Below are positions 55,205 to 64,000 of a DNA stretch of 64,000 bases, piece after piece. The notes under the pieces are model-generated. The model searched no databases. It was not told where the DNA came from and saw nothing but the letters and a program-made list of their open reading frames with translations. This DNA is from Terebella lapidaria (taxonomy: Eukaryota; Annelida; Polychaeta; Terebellida; Terebellidae), in the NCBI GenBank assembly GCA_949152475.1, contig OX424560.1, positions 6,138,001 through 6,202,000 of the forward strand. Direction: 5' to 3'. The position numbers and the translations under genes are program-made. Each line of letters begins with the position of its first letter. Within the stretch, counting starts at the first letter, position 1.

Positions 55205-55366
55205 TGTAACTGTGTGCCGGGACACGACCTAATTAACTTTATTGATGTAGACAATACTTTGATATTCACGACGTGTGTCCTTTTCAAAGGTTTAATCCCA
55301 ATTTATAACATCCACACAATGGCAGACTTGGTATCAGTGATGCGAGGAATGATAGGCGTTAAGTAA
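55205..55366 (+). pseudogene. R2c reading-frame fragment, copy B2
   Basis: VPGHDLINFIDVDNTLIFTT, then GLIPIYNIHTMADL and ...MIGVK with a stop. Orthologous to A2. The frame is maintained despite a compensated length change around FTT(R/C)VL. Confidence 0.55.
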
Positions 55367-55599
55367 TCAAATATATTATATAATGGCACACAGTATTCAT
55401 GTCTCATCAGTTTATCGTGCAATTCGTAAATGTTGTTAGCTGATATCGGACTATAACTTCATTAGCCTTTGTCTTTTGATTGGGTAATAATGTTCTGGTC
55501 ATATAACTGTTTCACTGAGGTTGTTCAGAAAATCTAATTTCGTTTCGACAAGTTGTACGGCAGTTGTGAAATAATGATATATAGATTACAGTGGATTTG

Positions 55600-56130
55600 T
55601 ATCTAATGCTTATTCGGTATCATCATTACGAATTGTTCATTGCTGATTGGGACTCGGTACGTGGACATTTTGTATTTTCCTTCATTTAACAAAAGTCAAA
55701 CATGATAATTTCTTCGTTTTTCTGCCAAAACATTCCGGTGGCCACACATTTTTACGTCTATTGTAATGTACTTGTTTCTTCTAGAACAAAAATATATATA
55801 CATATAAAAATATGGGCCACTTGTGTATAAAATTATGACTATGAATGCAGTTGTTATATCGAACATGTCTCGTGACTGGTTGATACCAACAACTTTTATC
55901 GATTCACTGTAAGTGTCTGACACCAGACGACATGGGATCAAATGAGTCTGACACGAGACACAAAATGCAGTGGAATGCACAGTGGATTCAGCTGGAAGGA
56001 ACTGATCTGATCGGGCCATGAAACAGAGTCCCTTATTGCGAAAGTGCCTATTTGCTTATATTCTTCCGAAAGAGAATACAACTTACGAAACTCCGCGCGG
56101 CCTCTACATGTACATTGTACGTCAGACAGT
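55600..56130. other. No gene seen
   Basis: AT-rich spacer. A minus-strand ORF (55696-56019) has no recognisable motif. Confidence 0.35.
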
Positions 56131-56131
56131 A

Positions 56132-56235
56132 CAATAGACGTGGAATCAATACCCAGTATCAAGTATTCCGAGCAAACAAAACAGGGTCCGTTATCCAATC
56201 TCATAGTCCGGGGACAGAAAGTCATATCAGGCATA
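56132..56235 (-). repeat. Near-identical copy of 17265-17362
   Basis: About 98% identical over ~100 bp to the 17-kb segment, including a minus-strand frame with RTMRLDNGPCFVCSEYLIL. Such identity, in a region of otherwise diverged repeats, implies a recent or conserved source. Confidence 0.8.
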
Positions 56236-56388
56236 CGAAGTGAGAGAAAACAAAAATGACAGGGAAACTCATGAACCCCCGTAAATGGCCATCAGGAGGT
56301 GAAATCAGGTGTTCCGGAAAGAGTGAGCATTTCCTGCCCCACTAGTGGCACCCGTCATGATTTTCCCAAAATTAACATGAAAATAGAT

Positions 56389-57714
56389 CTAGTTGCATGG
56401 CAGACATGGATTTGCTGTATTTATCAACCAGATCATGATGACGTCCATAGAGACTAGTTTAGAGACTAGCTGGGCACTTCGATAGACAAAGTCCTCATAT
56501 TTGCAACTAGCTCTGGAATAGCGTATAAGTTGAGAAACAAACACACCATATGCCGGTGACATAGGAATGTTGCTGCTTAGAAAAGGGAAATTGACTATGG
56601 AAAAATTGAAATCATCACGTTTGTCATATAATCTAGTTGACAGGTTAGAATCATTATCAATCTCCAACCTCAGGTCTAGATAGTTGGAAAAAGTAGCGGA
56701 TTCTGTAGTATCCTTAATTTCAAGTTCCTTAGGATATATGATATCCAAATAATCACCAAACTTGGGATTATTTAGCGACAATACATCATCTATGTATCGG
56801 AAAGTGAAATTAAAATTACATGTTAGTTTCTTAGAACCTCCTCTTTGTAAATGTTGGATAAAATCTGATTCATATGAGTATAAAAACAGGTCTGCCAATA
56901 ATGGTGCACAGTTTGTACCCATGGGAATACCAATAGTTTGTTGAAATATTCGACCACCAAATTCCACAAAAATATTATCAATCAGAAAATCAACCATATT
57001 TACCACATCTATTTCAGTATATTTGTATGGGGCATCAGAGTCGCCTTTAACAAAATAAGCGGTATTATATTTAACTACAATATAGTGGTACCGACGTTGT
57101 CCCTTTTTAGAGAAAAATGAATTATTGATTAGTTTTTTAAGCTGAGATTTCAGTTCAGAATGAGGTATAGTTGTGTACAAAGTGGAGAAATCAAATGTTT
57201 TGATAGACGTTACTTTTGAAAGTGTGTGCGCATGTAGATATTCCAATAAAGATTTGGAATTTTTTAATATCCACATTTGGTTTATACCACTTCTAGAATA
57301 GATGGTTTCAGAGTACTTTTGGAGACCCTGTTTAATTTTAGACAATATAGTAGTTAATATTTTAGAAAGGGCTTTGGTAGAACATGATGCTGAACCTGAA
57401 ATATATCTTTGTTTGTGTGGATTTTTGTGCAACTTTGGGATCCAATATAAGTTCGGTAGATTAGAATCTTTACATGAGGTAGTAATACCAAACGAATGCA
57501 ATACAGACAAATGATTTGATAAGATATCCTGTTTGGGCACGGTAATGGCTTGGTATGTACTATTGGGATTAGTATTGTTGGCAATACCCAGTTCGTCAAA
57601 CAGGCACTGTATATAGTATGCTTTACAAACAAAAACAACATTATTAGAAGCTTTATCTGCAGGGACAATGACGAATCTGCAGGGACAATCTGCAGGCTTT
57701 ATCTGCAGGGACAA
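56389..57714 (-). CDS. Penelope-like element reverse transcriptase, partial
   Basis: 441-residue ORF. Motifs: FVIVPADKASNNVVFVCK (14-31), PKLHKNPHKQRYISGSASC (93-111), FDFSTLYTTIP with the first catalytic aspartate D175, GIPMGTNCAPLLADLF (262-277) and YIDD (307-310). LYDKRDDFNF follows near 363. These fit Penelope-like RTs common in molluscs and cnidarians. The first ~13 residues come from a microduplication of CCTGCAGATAAAG sequence (57660-57712). The C-terminus after residue ~422 is out of frame: another frame gives GRHHDLVDKYSKSMS, so a small deletion has removed ~20 residues. No GIY-YIG endonuclease domain is present. Probably inactive. Confidence 0.85.
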   Translation of the reverse strand: MSLQIKPADCPCRFVIVPADKASNNVVFVCKAYYIQCLFDELGIANNTNPNSTYQAITVPKQDILSNHLSVLHSFGITTSCKDSNLPNLYWIPKLHKNPHKQRYISGSASCSTKALSKILTTILSKIKQGLQKYSETIYSRSGINQMWILKNSKSLLEYLHAHTLSKVTSIKTFDFSTLYTTIPHSELKSQLKKLINNSFFSKKGQRRYHYIVVKYNTAYFVKGDSDAPYKYTEIDVVNMVDFLIDNIFVEFGGRIFQQTIGIPMGTNCAPLLADLFLYSYESDFIQHLQRGGSKKLTCNFNFTFRYIDDVLSLNNPKFGDYLDIIYPKELEIKDTTESATFSNYLDLRLEIDNDSNLSTRLYDKRDDFNFSIVNFPFLSSNIPMSPAYGVFVSQLIRYSRASCKYEDFVYRSAQLVSKLVSMDVIMIWLINTANPCLPCN

Positions 57715-57719
57715 TTATT

Positions 57720-59080
57720 CAGTACAAGAATTCCGGCGGGAACAAGAATTCCAGCGGGAACGTTGGATAAGGGAGAGGCGCACTCGCGTAATTCCATAAC
57801 TTCTTATTTTCTCTCATGGCAGGCACCAGAACATTTTATGTAACAACTGACTGTTTCATGGTATTAGGAGATCCTGGTTCACGTTGCAGTTATCTTTTAC
57901 TACTGTTATCAATGAAAATGTTTCTTCCAACTATAGCCTAGGTCTACAAGTATGTAAATCAAAACCACGACAACTGGATTTCCAGTTTCAAGTGATGCCC
58001 AGAATGCTTAGACATTGACATAGTGAACAAACATTATTCTCAAAAATTGGCGCAGGTTGTCTGCTTTGAAATTACTGCAGACGCAATTGGTCGTACTTAA
58101 TATTTATGTTAATTATGCGGTATACGTTTTGTAATGGTATTTTAGTGGTGAAATATTGATCCAGATATCCAAGCAAAAGTGTCATACTTTGGAGGTATCC
58201 TCTAATTGAATACTCGGCCCTTGTGTACCATCTTGGGGTATGTTATATTCAAAACATCTACATATAGTAATTCATATGCATATTTGTGTAATACTCGTGG
58301 CAACGCAGTAAGTTTAGTACTTTTCGTGAACCTTATTAATTCAAGCGAAGTATATCAACGCATTCTATTGCTGTATCCCGTTTATATATATAATCTGACA
58401 TCTTTGCAGCTTGCTAACGTGAAAAGAAGTTACTGTGCCAAAATACACAGTAAGCCAAAATAAGTCGTTTTTTCCTCTACACTCCCGATAATGGCCATGT
58501 CTTGATAATGGCCATGGGTTTTAAAACCCTGGAGGAGAATAGCGAAATGTGTGCAGACGAACTGAAACTCATCACGTAAGATTCTGTGAGCATCTTCATT
58601 CAGCTCCCATTTTGCTTTCATATATCTGTTTATCTGCTTTTCAGTAGTCCGCCGTTCATTCGTGTTATTCACTGTTGGTTGATTTATGTGTTTAAGTTTG
58701 ATGCTGTCGGACCACATTGTTTGAACACTGTTGTGGTTCCATATCATGGTTGATTTCGGCTTCGATTTACACATTAATTAATACAGACGTATAATTTTAA
58801 TACATAATCATATATATGGGATAGTGGAAGCCAAATAAAATTTAAATAAAGAAAATACTTAAATATCATTTGATACGACATAAGTTGTCGACCCAATATT
58901 ACAACCACCTGAAAGATGAAATGCGTCTACAGATTGTTGCAGGTAAATGAGCTGTCTGTCTGGAGCTGTCAAAAACGTCTGTCCACAACTTGAGACCAGT
59001 ACTCAATAACTGTGTATTTTACCGGTTTTCAGAAAGCTTGTCTTCGGATGTCATTTGGTCGAGCTTTGCATTCCGATATA
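57720..59080. other. No gene seen
   Basis: AT-rich. A 114-residue minus ORF (58430-58774) shows no motif. GGAACAAGAATTCC / GGGAACAAGAATTCCAGCGG repeats occur at 57730-57760. Confidence 0.35.
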
Positions 59081-59084
59081 TAAA

Positions 59085-59150
59085 TTAGGTTTCCTATTGT
59101 CATTCTTCGAAATTTGATTGTTTTGATGGTGAAATGTTGATACTTATATC
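59085..59150 (-). repeat. R1 end fragment
   Basis: TTTCCTATTGTCATTCTTCG through GGTGAAATGTTGATACTTAT. A diverged minus-oriented R1 terminus. Confidence 0.55.
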
Positions 59151-59464
59151 CATGGTATTTCTAGGATTATCTTGCACACGTTTGTGATGGAAACACCATT
59201 CGTGCAAAATTAACAACAGGAGTTATTTGCATGATAGATGATTGCTAATGAAAGATCGTGTTAAATAGTTTTCGTCTATCATTGGTGTAATGAACACCAT
59301 AAATTAATCAGGGGGCCGTTGACAGGTGAAAATGCGAGGACATAAGTGCATTCGTTGGAATTTTTTCTTCTGCTATATGTGACGACATAACACTTAGCAC
59401 ACTGGGTTCCGACACAAGTAAAGCAGTTACCATTCTCACTCTCTAGTTCGCGATTGCTTCCTCG

Positions 59465-59612
59465 CCTAAGAATGAAGTAATTGTGGTCGAAGTTTCTTGA
59501 ACGATGAAACATACTCGACCTTTCGTTGAATGACATTAAGGATGATCGTTGCAAATGAGCTCACAACTTCAGCATCTCAAGTTGTCATTTGCACTGGACG
59601 CTATGCTGACCA
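59465..59612 (-). repeat. R4 repeat, copy 2
   Basis: Homologue of 13090-13240 (GTAATTG(C/T)GG, GAACGATGA(G/A)ACATACT, GCACTGGACGCTATGCTGAC). The minus-strand peptide ILNVIQRKVEYVSSFKK is conserved with copy 1, but the frame is then lost. Confidence 0.65.
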
Positions 59613-59892
59613 AAACACGGATGTAGAAAGTTTTATTTTGGTAAATTTAGTAAAGTGATGGTCTGCCGTTTGCGGATACAATTTTCATGAGGTGAGAATA
59701 TTTTGACATATGTCAATTTACGGTCAATCATATACATTTTGTCAAAGGCAAATGAGGTAAACCCGGTTATAACCAGACCAAACGCTACTAAACATGATAT
59801 TTTGAAATCATCGAGTTTACAAAGGAATGCATTGCAGATGTGGTTTTAGAATCGCTCAATTGAAGCAGCTGGCTAAGAAACGAGTCGTTATT

Positions 59893-61345
59893 TTTAGGTT
59901 ACCGGACCTATGGTCGATAACCTATTGGCATGGCGTTGCGTCCGTCAGCGTTAGCGTCGTCAGTGTCCGTCCACATTTTTATCTTTGAAGCTTACAGGTG
60001 AATCTTTCTGAAATTTTGCACAAAAATACCTAAAAATATTTCAAGAGGGGGTTATATTTTGTTTTTTGAATTTTGCCTTTTTTGCCAAATGGCGGCCATT
60101 TTCGTCTAAAATCGGCCAATTTCTGACTTTGGCCGCCATTTTCTCAAAAGCTGTCCAGACAGTTTCGAGATTTTTATTTCAAAAGATTGCTCTCACATAC
60201 CTCTGTGATGTGTATAAGTTTTGTTGTACCTGAATCGCCGGTCTGTGTATAGCGGCCATTTTCATTTTCTCTTTCTTCAAAATGGCTAATATCTCGCTTA
60301 TTATCGACTTTACAGCTTAGGAATCAATTGAGCACATATAGGAAATGATTTTGTCCGAATATTCTGATGACCTTGATTTTGACCTTTGAGACCTCATTTT
60401 CAAGGTCAAAGAACAAAACGGCTAATATGTCGCTTATTATCCACTTTACAGCTTGGGACTAAATTGTGAACGTATAGGAAATGATGTATGCTGAATATTT
60501 TGATGACCTTGAAATTGACCTTTGACCTCATTTTCAAGGTCAGTCACAAAATGGCTAATATCTCGACTTTACAGCTCAGGAATCAATTGTGGACATATAG
60601 GAAATAACATATGCCGAATATTTTGATGACCTTGAATTTGACCGTTGACCTCATTTTCAAGGTCAGAGCACAAAATGGCTAATATCTCGCTCATCGAATT
60701 TACAGCTTAGGAAAGAACACATATAGGAAATGATACAGTCCGAATATTGTGATGACCTTGTATTTGACCTTTGACCTCATTTTCAAGATTATCGACTTTA
60801 CAACTCGAGAATCAATTGTGGACAGATAGGAAATGATATATGCTAAATATTGTCATGACCTTGAATTTGACCTTTGACCTAATTATCAAGGTCAGAGCAC
60901 AGAATGGCTAATATCTCGCTGATTTTCAACTTTACAAATTAGGAATCAATTGTGGACATATAGGAAATGATATATCCTGAATATTGTCGTGATCTTGAAT
61001 TTTGACTTCATTTTCAAGGTCTCACAGGGCAACTTGGCTAATAACTTGATTATTATCAAATTTACAACTTAAGATTCTATTGTGGAAATCCATCAAATGA
61101 TATGTGCTGAATATTCAGATGACCTTTAATTTGACTTTTGACTTCATTTCCAAGGTCACAGGACATAATGACTAATATATCTCTTATTACTGAATTTACA
61201 GGTTAGTAATCAATTGTGAATGTATGGGAAATCATATACATGTATGTATACAATTTGACCGTGACCTAATTTTCAAGGCCACAGGACAAAAGAGCTATTA
61301 TATATTGTCTGTTAACCTATCTTAGCCCTTGGGTTAATTTTTGTT
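59893..61345 (+). mobile_element. N element copy 2
   Basis: Starts with the hairpin AGGTTACCG...CGATAACCT (59896-59923), followed by GGCGGCCATTTT sequence. About eight ~100-130-bp units follow (60280-61290), with TGACCTTGAATTTGACCTTT and TTTCAAGGTCA cores and ATCAATTGTGGACATATAGG spacers. The end is GTCTGTTAACCTATCTTAGC, similar to copy 1. No coding region. Confidence 0.75.
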
Positions 61346-61479
61346 CTAAAAAGCATACATTCGAAGGCAGTATCTTTCACGAAACGAATGGATCTAAACC
61401 AAATTCGAGTGTTTTACTAAGGGGACTTTCTAGTCTTAATAATAATATGCTAGTTCTGTGAACTGTACAGTGAAGACGA

Positions 61480-61615
61480 CTATACATTGTGTGCCTTCGA
61501 TGACACCACTGTGTTATCGGATTTGAGTGGGTTAATATTCTATTCCAAAACGGTTCATTTTAGGTTTATACTTACATTATTGAAACTTTTTGTTGATGAT
61601 GGTAATAGGTTGATA
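61480..61615 (-). repeat. R1 partial copy
   Basis: GATGACACCACTGTGTTATC through GGTAATAGGTTGATACTC. Diverged. Confidence 0.7.
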
Positions 61616-61689
61616 CTCGAAGGAAAAAAGACCATGATATATAATATCATTCGACACAATTACAGGCAAAATGACTATGAAGAATTCAT

Positions 61690-62275
61690 GTACTTCCTGC
61701 GTCAAATACCTCTTTCCTGAACATGACCTCGGATATATGTCGAAACAGGCGGCTGTATCATTAATCTGAAATAAGACTTGATTAGAGGCTAGGAATTTAT
61801 ACCTCCTGATGAAGACGAATCAGCGTTTGCTACTAAAGGAGTATTCATTTCATCTTGATAATCATGTGAACATGGAAATAATACACAATAAACTATAATG
61901 TGACATGCATAACAAAGTCTGTTTCTGTCACGTTCTTTGCTTATAGTTAGATGGAATAAAGGGTTTGTACATGAATGTTGTGTTTACTGTTGTTGTTTTA
62001 TATATGAACAACACGATTTTTAAAAGTGATTTGGTTTATTATCTGGGTGATTTTTTTTCCCTCAGGATATGAGTTGCCTCCATACCTGAACACATAAATG
62101 GCCTTGGATAGACATTCAGCTCTTGTGCCAAGACAATTAGTCGCACTATATTGTCCCCAAACACAGCATAAGACTAATGCACAACTCATGTTTTGACAAG
62201 AAAGGAGGATTGTTTATCTGACCTTGTCAACGAAGAAGAACATTGGATCAGCTGACACTACAGGTGCACACGCTT
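61690..62275 (-). repeat. R2a-R2b low-copy unit, inverted copy D
   Basis: 62030-62275 is the reverse-complement relative of R2a (GGCCTTGGATAGACATTCAG, TTGTCCCCAAACACAG). 61690-61850 is that of R2b (TCCTGATGAAGACGAATCAG). Block order matches copies A, B and C, so it is one conserved structure. Confidence 0.65.
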
Positions 62276-62279
62276 CCAT

Positions 62280-63330
62280 GATCTATACACGATCATATAC
62301 CTGAGCTCACACCTGTATATGGTGCCTTTTACCATGCTTTTTGGCCCATGATTTTGGTACTTATGTGTTGTTGGATACTGATCCGGATGTGATTGTGTTC
62401 ATCCAGAGAGACGACTGTGTCCAGAAAAGGGATTTGGTTGGTAGATTAATCCATAGTGAATATGTTTGTGTTGTGGCAGGAGTTAAGGCAACAGTTTATC
62501 TAGTTACTGGTATAATTTGGTGCCCCCTTGGTTCCCATTGTGGTTCCACCGACTTGTAGGTAATATTTACCATTGAACTGTGAATTGTTCAAGGTGAGGA
62601 CTATTTTGAGTAGGCGTATGATTGAGTAGCCGCACTCGGTGTTTATTTGTTCAAATTGTTAAATACTTCTTTCGTGCAGTCCACATTTTGTTTCTTCATG
62701 TATAAGGACACGACATCCAAAGTCACTCGTTCATGTCTACTCAGCAAGTCGAGAGACGATGTCCTTTCTTCCAGTAAATTGACACTTGTATACCGATTTT
62801 GGTGAGATAATGATCGAGTGAAAGGGTCCCAATTGTCTTTGCAAAATTTGGTGTATGGCTGGCTAAATGGGGCTCATTTGACCGGGTCAGTCACCAGCAG
62901 CCAATTTTAGGGGAACATTGTTGGCTGAATGGGCCATATTTGACGGGATGATTCACCAGCAGCTATTTTTATGGAATGAAAAGGTGGCAAAGAGGACAAT
63001 CGCGTCGCCACATCAATCTAATAAACAAAACCATGATTTTTTTCTGTCTTACCCATGATTCCCTCATTTCAGTTTGTTAAAATTATGAAAAAGACAGATT
63101 ACGATTCAAAACAAGGAGGAATATGGATAGTTACTACGGTGGAATACGGGAAGATAACACTCTTGTCGATTCCCATGTATAAGACAGTATCGTCACTGGT
63201 AGATACTAATAATCATAATGTCAGTTTTATCGAACTTTTATTTTTGATGCTGTGTACGCCAAATTGAACTGTTTGTGGACTTTGATGATTTCAACTGAAC
63301 CGATCAAACAGTTACTCATACCTCTTCAAC
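62280..63330. other. No gene recognised
   Basis: 62620-63000 and flanks are unremarkable. 63055-63240 is open (KTDYDSKQGGIWIVTTVEYG...), lies upstream of the R2c frame on the same strand, and may be another exon of the R2 unit. This is unproven. Confidence 0.35.
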
Positions 63331-63465
63331 GATTTAATGTTTTTGATGAGTATGTATGTATTTCATTCAATGGACACTTATTACGTTCCACTCTCCCGGA
63401 GGCAAATAAATTATTCATTTATCTCTTCCAACTTGGTGGAACTGCCCTCTGGTATCGTTATTGAT

Positions 63466-63591
63466 GCAGGACACGATCCAATCAACATTCTCAATGTAGG
63501 CAATCTCTGTATATCGACAACGCGTGTCTTTCCCTTCAAAGGAGCAATCTCAATTTATAGTGTCCTAATATTGGGAGGAATTAAATCATAG
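63466..63591 (+). pseudogene. R2c reading-frame fragment, copy E
   Basis: DAGHDPINILNVGNLCISTT, then FPFKGAISIYSVLI and a stop. Here the open frame extends upstream to 63337 (MFLMSMYVFHSMDTYYVPLS...), the longest version in the window. Confidence 0.55.
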
Positions 63592-63599
63592 TGTTGCGC

Positions 63600-64000
63600 T
63601 GGAAATTCCATGTATTGGAAGGGAAATAAACTCCCCAGAGAATCAAACGTCTCCCCATAAGCAGCTTGAAACAACACAATATATTTCGAAGAAAAAAAAC
63701 ATGATAATATTAATATTGTAATAGAATAAGTCACAGATCATCAGGTCCAGAGGCCGGTGTCCCTGAACATGGCTACCAGTAGGCCGTGAACGGGGACCTG
63801 CAGCCGATAGAACCAATGTAAAATCAGGCCAAGGGTGACCGAACAATACTGGTAAATGTTATATATGTTATAGGTCATATTATCCCGTGGCTAAAGGTCA
63901 CAAGTCAAATTCAAGGTCAGCATATAACATTTCCTATATCTCCACTAATGATTGCTAAACTGTAAATCCAATGATAAAAAGATAGCAATTTTGTCCCATA
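63600..64000. other. No gene seen
   Basis: Spacer. 63885-63930 has GTCACAAGTCAAATTCAAGGTCA and 63935 onward TTTCCTATATCTCC, which look like the start of another N-type array running out of the window. Confidence 0.4.

Larger units (their letters stand above)
50865..55592 (+). repeat. Low-copy duplicated unit, copy B
   Basis: Counterpart of 33550-41135. It lacks the three copy-A insertions but has its own GGCCT-ended element (51011-51826) and an R1 copy (53295-53430). R2a lies at 52255-52540, R2b at 52740-52850, and R2c frames at 54226-54357 and 55205-55366. Confidence 0.85.

Noticed and set aside
1..64000. tRNA or rRNA genes
   Set aside because: I saw no convincing A/B-box and cloverleaf or rRNA core sequence by eye. 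A dedicated scan (tRNAscan-SE, Infernal) would be decisive.

Overview
This 64 kb window is AT-rich eukaryotic DNA dominated by transposable elements. I found no convincing host gene. The mixture points to a marine invertebrate, most likely a mollusc: Penelope-type reverse transcriptases of the kind abundant in molluscs and cnidarians, a Polinton/Maverick-type element, hAT and Harbinger remnants, and short repeats rich in TGACCTTGA motifs. That lineage guess is inference, because no host coding gene is available to test it.

Layout. 0.1-1 kb: a 50-bp minisatellite. 1.8-12.7 kb: small interspersed repeats, a decayed Harbinger-like (DDE_Tnp_4) transposase, a non-autonomous hAT element, a decayed LINE, and a CCGGA-rich element with TTA target duplications. 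13-24 kb: tandem and dispersed copies of a ~360-bp repeat (called R1 here), a hAT fragment, a LINE endonuclease pseudogene, and an element carrying arrays of nuclear-receptor-like half-sites (called N). 25-32 kb: a 6.96-kb DNA transposon with ~370-bp terminal inverted repeats and one intact 1526-residue ORF. That ORF ends in a FEN1/XPG-type nuclease domain and is Academ-like.

33.5-55.6 kb: two direct copies, A and B, of a several-kb low-copy unit. Comparing them exposes later insertions as occupied versus empty sites: a 2.38-kb CACT-ended fold-back element carrying a C2H2 finger, a 5'-truncated Penelope element, two R1 copies, and a GGCCT-ended element with TTA duplications. Between the copies lies a 7.79-kb Polinton-like element with ~855-bp TIRs, AG...CT termini and a perfect 6-bp target duplication (CCCATC). 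It is inserted in a hAT-like transposase gene. It keeps an intact packaging-type ATPase ORF and a 64-residue ORF, but I see no polymerase, integrase or capsid gene. 56-64 kb: a second Penelope ORF, a second N element, and further copies of the low-copy unit.

Working together: the two intact modules are independent. One is an apparently recent cut-and-paste transposon. The other is a non-autonomous virus-like element that would need replication, integration and capsid functions in trans. The rest is mostly decayed or non-autonomous sequence, nested in several layers.
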